Source of the DNA: Xanthocytophaga flava
Lineage (GTDB): Bacteria > Bacteroidota > Bacteroidia > Cytophagales > 172606-1
Assembly: GCA_030068525.1 (NCBI GenBank)
Contig: JASJOS010000012.1
Location: 248,001 to 312,000 of the forward strand
Reading direction: 5' to 3'
Length of the DNA: 64,000 nucleotides
The notes beneath the pieces were generated by a model. That model did not search any database and was not told where the DNA came from. It saw only the letters and a program-made list of their open reading frames with translations. Numbering within the stretch: position 1 is the stretch's first letter; each line of letters starts with the position of its first letter. Shown here piece after piece: positions 1-7,173 of the stretch. The position numbers and the translations under genes were made by a program.

Positions 1-1
1 A

Positions 2-310
2 ATTCGTACAAACATTGATAAATCTGTACAAACAGAACTCACTAACTTTGAATACCTGATAGCTGTTTTGACATTTCAGATAGCAGAGTTATATAGGATG
101 AGAGATAAAGAGTTAAAGAATGAACTTCGCTACTTTGGTATAACCTCTGAATCAGGAAATGTATGGTATAACTTTGATCCATTTACAAATCTGCAATGTG
201 GTATTGATTGTTACATCGATAATCTGGAAGAAGAACCATCCACAACTGAAATTCCAACTGACTGGGCATTTGTAGGGCAATTGTTGGAATTTGGAAGAAT
301 TTATGAATGA
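2..310 (+). CDS. Hypothetical protein, 5' end cut by window edge
   Basis: The reading frame is open from base 2 to the stop at 308-310, so this is the C-terminal end (about 102 residues) of a longer protein. A TTG at 68 could serve as a start, but the upstream codons are uninterrupted to the window edge, which argues for a truncated gene. The visible part is acidic and rich in aromatic residues, with no signal peptide, membrane segment or motif I recognise. It ends 16 bases before the P-loop gene at 327, so the two probably share a transcript. Function unknown. Confidence 0.5.
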   Translation: MRTNIDKSVQTELTNFEYLIAVLTFQIAELYRMRDKELKNELRYFGITSESGNVWYNFDPFTNLQCGIDCYIDNLEEEPSTTEIPTDWAFVGQLLEFGRIYE

Positions 311-326
311 ATCCTTATAAAGTTTT

Positions 327-881
327 ATGAAAATACATCTGTTCGGAGCTTCTGGCTCAGGAGTCACCACATTAGGTAAACGCCTGGCAGAAACTCTTCA
401 TTCAACCTATTTTGATAGTGATTATTATTACTGGGAGCCATCAGAACCACCTTTTACAATTCGAAGAAACCCCGAAATCCGCAATCGTATGGTAAAAGAG
501 AGTCTTGCTAATCATTCACATTGGATACTTGGTGGCTCAGTGATAAGTTGGGGAGAAGAATGGTTGTCAGCCTTTGATTTAGCAGTCTTCTTGTGGCTTC
601 CGCATGCACTGCGTATGCAGCGATTAAAAGACAGAGAGTTTATTCGGTATGGAGAGGTTATCTATTCGGACCCTACTCGCAATAAACAATACAATGATTT
701 TATTGCATGGGCAGCTGGTTATGATGACCAAAATGCCAGAGGACGAACCTTACTAGCCCATGAAACATGGATACAGAAACTAACCTGCCCGATACTGGAA
801 TTACGAGGAGACCTGACAGTTGCAGAAAGAGAACAAAAAGTATTGGAGCAGCTAAATTACCTGTCAGAGAAATCAAAATAA
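327..881 (+). CDS. P-loop NTPase, adenylate/shikimate kinase-like
   Basis: This 184-residue protein starts with a beta strand and a Walker A loop, GASGSGVTT, at residues 7-15, followed by a helix and an FDSDYYYW segment like the substrate-binding DxD region of small nucleoside or shikimate kinases. An RLKDRE stretch near residue 103 resembles the arginine-rich lid of adenylate-kinase-like enzymes. No signal peptide, so it is cytoplasmic. It most likely phosphorylates a small molecule or nucleotide, but the substrate cannot be read from the sequence. It lies 16 bases after the preceding gene and ends just before the bidirectional hairpin at 892-932. Confidence 0.7.
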   Translation: MKIHLFGASGSGVTTLGKRLAETLHSTYFDSDYYYWEPSEPPFTIRRNPEIRNRMVKESLANHSHWILGGSVISWGEEWLSAFDLAVFLWLPHALRMQRLKDREFIRYGEVIYSDPTRNKQYNDFIAWAAGYDDQNARGRTLLAHETWIQKLTCPILELRGDLTVAEREQKVLEQLNYLSEKSK

Positions 882-891
882 TCAATTAGGC

Positions 892-932
892 AATTATATC
901 AGAACTCAATAGAATTGAGTTCTGATATAATT
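892..932. terminator. Bidirectional hairpin terminator between convergent genes
   Basis: Arms 892-910 and 914-932 are perfect reverse complements (19 bp) around the 3-base loop AGA. It lies between the stops of the P-loop gene and clpP, so it can end both transcripts. The arm contains ATCAGAACTC, also seen as a half-site in the repeat array at 6445-6605. Confidence 0.75.
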
Positions 933-939
933 CTTAAGC

Positions 940-1644
940 TCATGACACAGAACGTTGCAAGACTTCATCAATAAATCCGTAAGTTCTGGCTTCATCTGCC
1001 CGCATCCAATAATCGCGATCTGCATTCAGTTCTATTTCCTCTTCCGTACGACCACTATGTTGGGCCATAATACCATATAGTTCTTTTCGCAGAATCACAA
1101 TCTGACGGGCTGATATCTCAATATCCACAGATTGACCCTGCGCTCCACCGGATGGCTGGTGAATCATTACTCTGGCATGAGGTAAAGCAGATCGTTTGCC
1201 TGCAGCACCACCACACAGAAGAACAGCACCAAAGGAAGCAGCCATGCTGGTACAGATAGTTGCTACATCTGGTCGGATGTACTGCATGGTGTCATAGATT
1301 CCCAAGCCTGCATATACAGAACCACCTGGGCTATTGATATATAATGTAATATCCTTCTTAGGATCAACAGATTCCAGAAATAACAGCTGAGCTATAATTA
1401 TATTAGCAATGTTGTCATCTACCCCTGTTCCCAGAAATACAATCCGGTCAGCCATAAGACGCGAAAAGACATCCACTTCCCGAAAGTTCATCGGTCGTTC
1501 CTCAATAACAGAACGGGTCATATTCTCAACCGAATGAAGGTTTTCTACATGATTCAGATACCGGTCTACAGTCAAACCATTCAGGTTTTGTCCGTACACA
1601 GCAAACCTACGGAACTCACTTTTGCTAAGTTCAGAGAAATACAT
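940..1644 (-). CDS. clpP: ATP-dependent Clp protease proteolytic subunit (divergent ClpP)
   Basis: Serine peptidase of family S14, 234 residues. It would form the tetradecameric barrel that degrades proteins unfolded by a Clp ATPase. The catalytic triad is visible as Ser137 (SMAASFGA), His162 (MIHQPSGG) and Asp211 (DRDYWM), with the spacing of E. coli Clp[12 protein letters not shown] at about 103-113 is the usual substrate-strand region. The residue after the catalytic serine is Phe, where most ClpPs have Met, and the N-terminus is somewhat long. No clpX or tig neighbour is present; instead it follows a sigma factor and a small protein on the same strand. It may therefore be a second, specialised ClpP. 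Confidence 0.92.
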   Translation of the reverse strand: MYFSELSKSEFRRFAVYGQNLNGLTVDRYLNHVENLHSVENMTRSVIEERPMNFREVDVFSRLMADRIVFLGTGVDDNIANIIIAQLLFLESVDPKKDITLYINSPGGSVYAGLGIYDTMQYIRPDVATICTSMAASFGAVLLCGGAAGKRSALPHARVMIHQPSGGAQGQSVDIEISARQIVILRKELYGIMAQHSGRTEEEIELNADRDYWMRADEARTYGFIDEVLQRSVS

Positions 1645-1719
1645 AAAACAATGTTTAGAGATAAAATAAAGTGTGGGTAATAAAATATGTGATCTTACCT
1701 TTCACTCTATGCCTGTGCA

Positions 1720-1727
1720 CAAACATA
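1720..1727 (-). promoter_or_regulatory. Candidate -7 element for clpP
   Basis: On the minus strand this reads TATGTTTG followed by TGCAC, a perfect match to the Bacteroidota TAnnTTTG -7 element, about 75 bases before the clpP start. No convincing -33 TTG is seen. If real, clpP can be transcribed separately from the sigma factor upstream. Confidence 0.35.
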
Positions 1728-1757
1728 GAAGCAATTACTAAGGTATTTTAGGGTAGT

Positions 1758-1976
1758 TTATCCGAATAATCGGGAATGAATGGACTCAAGTTCATTGCGA
1801 AGTTGCTGACGTCCAGCTAATCGCAAGGCCTTATAGGCAGTTTTCTGAGCAATCAGTTTATGTTGCCAGATTTTATCCCATAATAACCGGATAGAAATAT
1901 TCTGCTGCTGATCTTCTGTCAGCTTTTCCTGCACATATTCTTCCAGTAGCTTTACTTCTTCCAGTTCTGGCCGCAT
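1758..1976 (-). CDS. Small protein linked to ECF sigma factor, anti-sigma-like
   Basis: A 72-residue, highly charged, helical protein with no membrane segment. It begins 11 bases after the stop of the sigma-factor gene, so the two are almost certainly cotranscribed. The C-terminal part (AGRQQLRNELESIHSRLF) resembles the N-terminal cytoplasmic segment of anti-sigma-like proteins encoded after Bacteroidota sigma factors, but the transmembrane and periplasmic parts are absent. It could bind and restrain the sigma factor as a soluble partner. That role is inferred from position and weak similarity only. Confidence 0.55.
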   Translation of the reverse strand: MRPELEEVKLLEEYVQEKLTEDQQQNISIRLLWDKIWQHKLIAQKTAYKALRLAGRQQLRNELESIHSRLFG

Positions 1977-1987
1977 ACCATTAGTAG

Positions 1988-2557
1988 TTATAAATGAAAA
2001 CGTTCAATAGATAGATGACTAACAGCTTTGCGAAGTCTTTCCAGACACTTGAACTTCTGTACTGTAGCTGTACGAATATTCCGATAGCCATGTTTGACAG
2101 CAATGTGCTCTAACTTCTGACCAAAATAGTAGAAACTAACCAGGATATCCCGACATTTGTCACCAAGGCCATTTACAAACTCTTTTAATTGTATTGTATC
2201 TGATCCTGTTTCTTCATCTGAATCTAAGGCCCCAATATCTGGTGGCAAGCTCTCCAACGATGTTTTTCGAGCACGTTTCTCTAATTCCTGCAACCAGAGA
2301 TTCTTACATATCGCCATCAGATATGTACTTATTGATGCTGTAAGCACCAGCTGATCATGAACCACTTTTTCATAAAATACAATCAATGCCTCCTGAAAGA
2401 TATCTTTGGCATCATCGGCACTGCCACCCCTTTCCTTCACATAATGTAAAGCCATTGGATATACTTTGGCATAGATTCGTTCCAGCGTTTGTTCCCGATT
2501 GGTGAGCAATGCGTGTCGCCAATCGGTGTTTGTCAAAAGAATAGGAGCCACATGCAT
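1988..2557 (-). CDS. RNA polymerase sigma factor, ECF/sigma-70 family
   Basis: A 189-residue sigma factor with only regions 2 and 4. Region 2 includes DAKDIFQEALIVFYEKV (about 49-65) and the DNA-melting/-10 helix around TYLMAICKNLWLQELEKR. Region 4 (about 130-180) has FYYFGQKLEHIAVKHGY and a helix ending KCLERLRKAV, although the recognition helix is less canonical than usual. Such factors direct polymerase to a small regulon. The next genes on the strand are a small anti-sigma-like protein and a divergent clpP, suggesting a stress or proteolysis circuit; the signal is unknown. Confidence 0.85.
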   Translation of the reverse strand: MHVAPILLTNTDWRHALLTNREQTLERIYAKVYPMALHYVKERGGSADDAKDIFQEALIVFYEKVVHDQLVLTASISTYLMAICKNLWLQELEKRARKTSLESLPPDIGALDSDEETGSDTIQLKEFVNGLGDKCRDILVSFYYFGQKLEHIAVKHGYRNIRTATVQKFKCLERLRKAVSHLSIERFHL

Positions 2558-3061
2558 ATGTTTTTTATTTGTTTATCGGAAAGTCTTCAAACTATCACCT
2601 AATAAAGAGAAAAAAATATTTTCAGCAAATTACTGCTTTTTCTTCTATGAGTCATTTTGTCTCACTACTACAAACATATACACCCGACCAACTACATATT
2701 GTTATTCAGAATAATTTTCTTAAAGTTTTTGGAAATAAATTAGTGATGTTTTTGTGATCAATCAAAGAGGTATTTTCCAGTGTATATTTCAACCATACAA
2801 AAGGATTGACATCTTCTTTCTTGACAAGCCATTGAGAAGACAAAGAGGCATGCTCGCAAGTAACGAGAAAATAATATCTGTATGTAACTTCCCGCTGAGC
2901 TTTACCATCAGGAAGTAGCCATTAATCAGGACTAAAATCTGACCGACTATGTTCGAATCGGAGAAGAAATAACCCAAGTACTTGAGATCACGCCTACTAC
3001 TTTATCTTAAAGTGAGATATTGGATCGGAATAACTTTAAGCATTGATTACTCAAAAAGATG
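2558..3061. other. Intergenic region without supported gene
   Basis: About 500 bases upstream of the sigma factor and downstream of the membrane-protein gene. On the minus strand, 2671-2678 reads TATGTTTG, a possible -7 element for the sigma gene about 115 bases before its start. A 62-codon minus frame at 2789-2977 has no recognisable domain and is probably chance. I see no repeat or strong hairpin. Confidence 0.4.
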
Positions 3062-4132
3062 TTATGCTGATGAATTTCGCTTCAATAAGACATTTCTAAC
3101 AAATATTTTCTTCCTGTTTATCAGCAAATAAATATCTAGCCCCAAAAGACATATCCCTACTATAGCTCCCATCCAGATTGAAATAATTAAATCTGTTCTA
3201 TGCTCTTTGTTATATTCATCCAGTGATAGGTAAATGTAATTCTGGTCAGTAAGACCATACACACTAATGTATCTGGGAGAATTCTTTTTGTCTTCAATAT
3301 CTGTTAATTTTTCTTTTGTTATAATGTTTTGATAGTCTTCTGTCAATATTTTCAGAAATAAAGTATCTCCGGTTTTTACAGTGGATGCATAGTCATAAAC
3401 AGCCATTGCAGAGAAGGTACTTCCTACAATTTCAAATAGAAAATCAGGATATTCTTTCAGTTCAATTTCTATCGTGGAAGAACTCCTTCCATGTTTCTTT
3501 ATTTCTGCTTTATTTAGTAAAGTACTGGAAATGGTGGTTAACTCCTTATCTGATAGTTTTGTAGTTGAATCCTTATATGAACGCCATGACCAATACATAC
3601 AAAGTAGTGTCATTGTAAACATAAAGAATAGACAAAAAAACTCTACATATTTGAGTCTACCATGAAGATATTTTACTTCTGTTTTCTGATCTCTTACCTT
3701 CTGTTTGATCAGAATCTCTTTAATAGTTGCATAATGCTTTGGATATAGCATAGAAGATATGCAGTACTCAGTTTTGTTTGAATAGATGGTAAGTTCTTGC
3801 CATTTAAAATATTTATCTTCCTTGTCTATCGCTATATAGCTGGTTATCTCTTGTAGGTAAATTACTTTTTTAGGATAGCCTAGCAGTGACTTGGTCCGTA
3901 ACTTATCCTCTTCTAAGATAAGTATATCAAATTTGAGGACATAGTTAATAAGTAAAATGCTTACAAGGCCAAAGAAACATCCAGCTATAAGACCCAGATA
4001 GCTGAGTGAGTCATAAGACAATGCACTTTTTATCAAAATCACAGCAAATGATAAAAATAGAGCGAGAGGAAGAAGACAAATTACAATTGGACCAAGGTCT
4101 GGTTTTGACTTTATCACTTCTTTATTGTCCAT
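3062..4132 (-). CDS. Membrane protein with PH-like segment, function unknown
   Basis: A 356-residue protein with two N-terminal transmembrane segments (about 15-35 and 44-66), a soluble part of about 90 residues whose alternating strands and KSLLGYPKK/EITSYIAID pattern suggest a PH-like domain, a third membrane segment around 160-180 and a fourth near 313-335. The loop between segments 3 and 4 (about 130 residues) would face the periplasm if both termini are cytoplasmic. No catalytic motif was found. It is monocistronic, divergent from the protease/hydrolase gene at 4429. I do not recognise the family with certainty. Confidence 0.6.
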   Translation of the reverse strand: MDNKEVIKSKPDLGPIVICLLPLALFLSFAVILIKSALSYDSLSYLGLIAGCFFGLVSILLINYVLKFDILILEEDKLRTKSLLGYPKKVIYLQEITSYIAIDKEDKYFKWQELTIYSNKTEYCISSMLYPKHYATIKEILIKQKVRDQKTEVKYLHGRLKYVEFFCLFFMFTMTLLCMYWSWRSYKDSTTKLSDKELTTISSTLLNKAEIKKHGRSSSTIEIELKEYPDFLFEIVGSTFSAMAVYDYASTVKTGDTLFLKILTEDYQNIITKEKLTDIEDKKNSPRYISVYGLTDQNYIYLSLDEYNKEHRTDLIISIWMGAIVGICLLGLDIYLLINRKKIFVRNVLLKRNSSA

Positions 4133-4428
4133 AGTTTTGTAGCCTAATCACATTGTTGCTTATCTCCTTTTTTCCTGATTACATGTTGTAATATAGAATG
4201 TAGTTAACAAAGCATATTCAAGTATAAATATTTATGGATTTGAGTAGAGCAAGGTGACCCAGTTGTTGAAGAAAATAATAATAAATCTTTTAAACGGCCT
4301 TATTCGGATGGATACCTCAAAACAAAGTATTGATTTACGTTAAGGAAAACTATACATTCAGGAGATCCTAACTGTGACAATACTATTTTTCACTATCTAT
4401 TTTTTACGTATCTCACACTCTGTATTTT

Positions 4429-6447
4429 ATGGCCGACTCTACCCCAAAACCCACTCCGGACCAAATATTGGATGTACGTCCGGATACACTGGACTTTCGT
4501 GACAAAATGTACGAAGCCAATTTATATGAAGTTCCCACAAAAATCAGTCTGGATGAATATAAACAATGGAATATACCGATACTGGATCAGGGGAAAGAAG
4601 GAGCTTGCACAGGTTTCGGGCTGGCTACTGTAGCCAACTATCTTCTTCGTCGAAGAAAAATTGTTCCAGATCCCAAGTCAGTAAGCCCACGCATGCTCTA
4701 TGAAATGGCCAAACGATATGATGAATGGCCAGGAGAACAGTATGCCGGTTCCAGTGCACGAGGAGCTATGAAAGGCTGGTACAAACATGGCGTATGCAGT
4801 GATGAATGCTGGCCTTACAAAAAAGAAGAAACCGAGTTTCGGCTTACAGATGAACGTACATCTGATGCATTACGCAGACCACTGGGAGCCTATTATCGGG
4901 TAAATCACAAGGATCTGGTAGCAATGCATGCGGCAATGGCAGAGGTAGGAATTTTGTATGCAACTGCTAAAGTACATTCCGGCTGGCGTGAAGTGGATAC
5001 AACCACTGGAATTATTTCCTATGAAGATGTATTTCCGATTGGAGGCCATGCCTTTGCTATTGTAGCTTATGATGAAAAAGGATTCTGGATTCAGAACTCA
5101 TGGGGAGAAGACTGGGGACAGAAAGGTTTTGGACTTATCACTTATGATGACTGGATGGAAAATGGTACAGATGTCTGGGTAGCACGATTAGGTGCACCTG
5201 TTATTCTGAAAAAAGCTTTATCTACAGCCATCAGTCATTCAGCAGCTGCAGGTACGTCGGAGGCATACTCCTATGCCGATCTTCGTCCGCACATTATCAG
5301 TTTGGGAAATAACGGCTTGTTAAATCCAGGAGGAAACTTTGGTACGTCTGAAGCTGAGGTAAAGGCAATTTTCGAAGATGATTTTCCACGGGTGACTGCA
5401 AAGTGGGCAAAAAAAAGATTGTTACTCTATGCACATGGTGGATTGGTAAGTGAAAGTGGAGCTGTTCAGCGACTTGCCGACTATAGACCCAGCCTATTGG
5501 AAAAAGAAATTTATCCGGTTTCTTTTATCTGGCACACAGATATATGGAGTACCATTACCAATATTCTCAAAGATGCATTGCAACAACGCAAGCCAGAGGG
5601 ATGGTTGGATAGTGCCAAAGACTTTATGCTGGATCGCCTGGATGACGCTCTTGAACCTCTCGCACGAACGTTAACAGGAAAAGCCCAATGGAAAGAAATG
5701 AAAGAGAATGCGCTGTTAGCTACTACACAAACCAAAGGAGGAGCATACCTTGCATTAGAGCATATTAAGCACCTGGCTGATAAATACGGAGAAGACTTTG
5801 AAATCCATCTGGTAGGTCATAGTGCAGGTAGTATTTTTCATGCCCCAATTATACGTCTACTCACAAGCAAAGGAAAGATTAATTCCGGCCCTATGAGAGG
5901 GCAAACTGGCTACGGGTTAAAAATAGCCTCCTGTACACTCTGGGCTCCCGCCTGTACCATAGATGTTTTCAAAGAGAACTATCTACCTGCTATAAAAAAC
6001 AAAACAGTAAACAGGTTTGCACTCTTTACCCTAACAGACCAGGTAGAACAGGATGATCATTGTGCAAATATTTACCACAAGTCTTTGCTTTACCTTGTCT
6101 CCAATGCACTGGAAGATAAAATGCATATACCGTGGTTTCTGAAAGATAAGGAAAGTGGGACTCCCTTGCTGGGTATGGAAAAATGGATTCAACAGGATAC
6201 AGACTTGCAGGAACTTATTGCTCAAAAAAAAATATACTGGATAGTATCCCCTAACACAGATTCAAATAATTTACCAAATCACTCTACAGCCAGAGCACAT
6301 GGAGCCTTTGATGATGATCTGCCAACAGTCAATGCGACACTGGCTCGGATATTAGGGCAAACGGAGTTACACGGCGAGAAATTGATTATTAACCGATCAG
6401 CCTCTTCCTTACAGGAAAAACGTATCAAGTTGTTTCAGCAATCCTGA
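4429..6447 (+). CDS. Papain-like C1 peptidase fused to alpha/beta hydrolase
   Basis: A 672-residue two-domain protein. Residues about 20-255 are a papain-fold cysteine protease: Gln54 and Cys60 in LDQGKEGACTGFG, His207 in IGGHAFAIVAY and Asn223 in FWIQNSWGEDWG form the expected oxyanion and catalytic set. Residues about 325-645 are an alpha/beta hydrolase: LLLYAHGGLV at 331-340 and the nucleophile elbow GHSAG with Ser465; Asp537 and His624 (in ARAHGAFDDD) are likely triad partners. There is no signal peptide or propeptide, so it is probably cytoplasmic and not made as a zymogen. The fusion is uncommon. No partner gene is adjacent, and the substrate is unknown; a peptidase-esterase effector or a modification-removing enzyme are both possible. 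Confidence 0.85.
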   Translation: MADSTPKPTPDQILDVRPDTLDFRDKMYEANLYEVPTKISLDEYKQWNIPILDQGKEGACTGFGLATVANYLLRRRKIVPDPKSVSPRMLYEMAKRYDEWPGEQYAGSSARGAMKGWYKHGVCSDECWPYKKEETEFRLTDERTSDALRRPLGAYYRVNHKDLVAMHAAMAEVGILYATAKVHSGWREVDTTTGIISYEDVFPIGGHAFAIVAYDEKGFWIQNSWGEDWGQKGFGLITYDDWMENGTDVWVARLGAPVILKKALSTAISHSAAAGTSEAYSYADLRPHIISLGNNGLLNPGGNFGTSEAEVKAIFEDDFPRVTAKWAKKRLLLYAHGGLVSESGAVQRLADYRPSLLEKEIYPVSFIWHTDIWSTITNILKDALQQRKPEGWLDSAKDFMLDRLDDALEPLARTLTGKAQWKEMKENALLATTQTKGGAYLALEHIKHLADKYGEDFEIHLVGHSAGSIFHAPIIRLLTSKGKINSGPMRGQTGYGLKIASCTLWAPACTIDVFKENYLPAIKNKTVNRFALFTLTDQVEQDDHCANIYHKSLLYLVSNALEDKMHIPWFLKDKESGTPLLGMEKWIQQDTDLQELIAQKKIYWIVSPNTDSNNLPNHSTARAHGAFDDDLPTVNATLARILGQTELHGEKLIINRSASSLQEKRIKLFQQS

Positions 6448-6661
6448 TCAGAATTCTGATTACATTTTCTCATGAATCAATGCTGACAATAAAGTTGTAA
6501 GATAGAACCAAGATTCTGATTGTGTTAGAGAAATATCAGAATCCTGATTAGATTTTATTTATATCAGAGTTCTGATATTTTTTTACTACATCAGAACTCT
6601 GATAGATTATCAAAACCCTTCTCGTTCCTATTAGATTTTATTTTCGTTAACTCATTATTGA
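6445..6661. repeat. Array A: 18-base palindromes with 28-base period
   Basis: Clear units start at 6445, 6505, 6533, 6561 and 6588, with more degenerate ones at 6473 and 6616 and perhaps 6644. Examples: TGATCAGAATTCTGATTA (6445), ATATCAGAATCCTGATTA (6533), ACATCAGAACTCTGATAG (6588). The shared core is the palindrome ATCAGAATTCTGAT. Spacing is 28 bases, except 32 and 27 once each. The 10-base spacer GATTTTATTT occurs twice (6551-6560 and 6634-6643) and again in array C. The array fills the space between two convergent genes. Confidence 0.75.
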
Positions 6662-7110
6662 TTAGCCAAGCATATCGTTATAGGCAAAGAGTATAGAGCA
6701 GCTACATTTGTACCATTGCATTGAGCAGGTATCCAGTTGGGCATTTTTGCCATTCCCTGCAACACATCTTTATCTATTATTGAATACTTACTTTGCTTTA
6801 TACTCCTGATACTCAAACATTCTATTTTACCTGTCTCTGTAACAATAAATGATAGATAGACTTTAGACTGTGAGCCATTATTCTCTTTACTGAGTCGTAT
6901 ATTTTTCTGTATAAACTTTCCCAGCTCAGCGACGCCACCTGGAAATTCAGGAAACTTATCAGGGAATGTACAAACATAGATTTGACAAGTCTCATCCAAA
7001 GTCATTATACATTTTCTATCCCGATGAACTTTGGAAGTTTGTGCATATCCTACAGTTCCTATAATTACAGTCACCGATAGAACTAATAAACAATTAAAAG
7101 ACATCTTCAT
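6655..7110 (-). CDS. TonB C-terminal-domain protein, exported
   Basis: About 151 residues from the preferred start at 7110, which gives a clean signal peptide (MKMSFNCLLVLSVTVIIGT, cut near YAQ). Extending to 7164 would run through the hairpin at 7125-7173, which is unlikely. Residues about 50-150 match the TonB C-terminal fold: FPEFPGGVAELGKFIQKNIR, then LSFIVTETGKIECLSI and a PNWIPAQCNG segment followed by the last strand. Many Bacteroidota proteins of this type lack the TonB membrane anchor and have no proven energy-transducing role. It lies right after the OmpA gene on the same strand, behind that gene's terminator hairpin. Confidence 0.7.
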   Translation of the reverse strand: MKMSFNCLLVLSVTVIIGTVGYAQTSKVHRDRKCIMTLDETCQIYVCTFPDKFPEFPGGVAELGKFIQKNIRLSKENNGSQSKVYLSFIVTETGKIECLSIRSIKQSKYSIIDKDVLQGMAKMPNWIPAQCNGTNVAALYSLPITICLANQ

Positions 7111-7124
7111 AGTCCTATATATAC

Positions 7125-7173
7125 ATAAATTGAATGAGAGGTAAGAATCCTTCTTACCTCTCATTCAATTTAT
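7125..7173 (-). terminator. Very long perfect hairpin after OmpA gene
   Basis: Arms 7125-7147 and 7151-7173 are perfect reverse complements over 23 bp with a 3-base loop (TCC). The right arm overlaps the last base of the OmpA-gene stop codon. The next gene on the same strand starts only 14 bases past the hairpin. Confidence 0.75.

Noticed and set aside
2789-2977. 62-codon minus-strand frame
   Set aside because: No domain, no ribosome or promoter context, and composition typical of chance frames in AT-rich DNA.
7111-7164. Upstream extension of the TonB-domain gene
   Set aside because: The extra 18 codons lie in the OmpA terminator hairpin and spoil a clean signal peptide starting at 7110.
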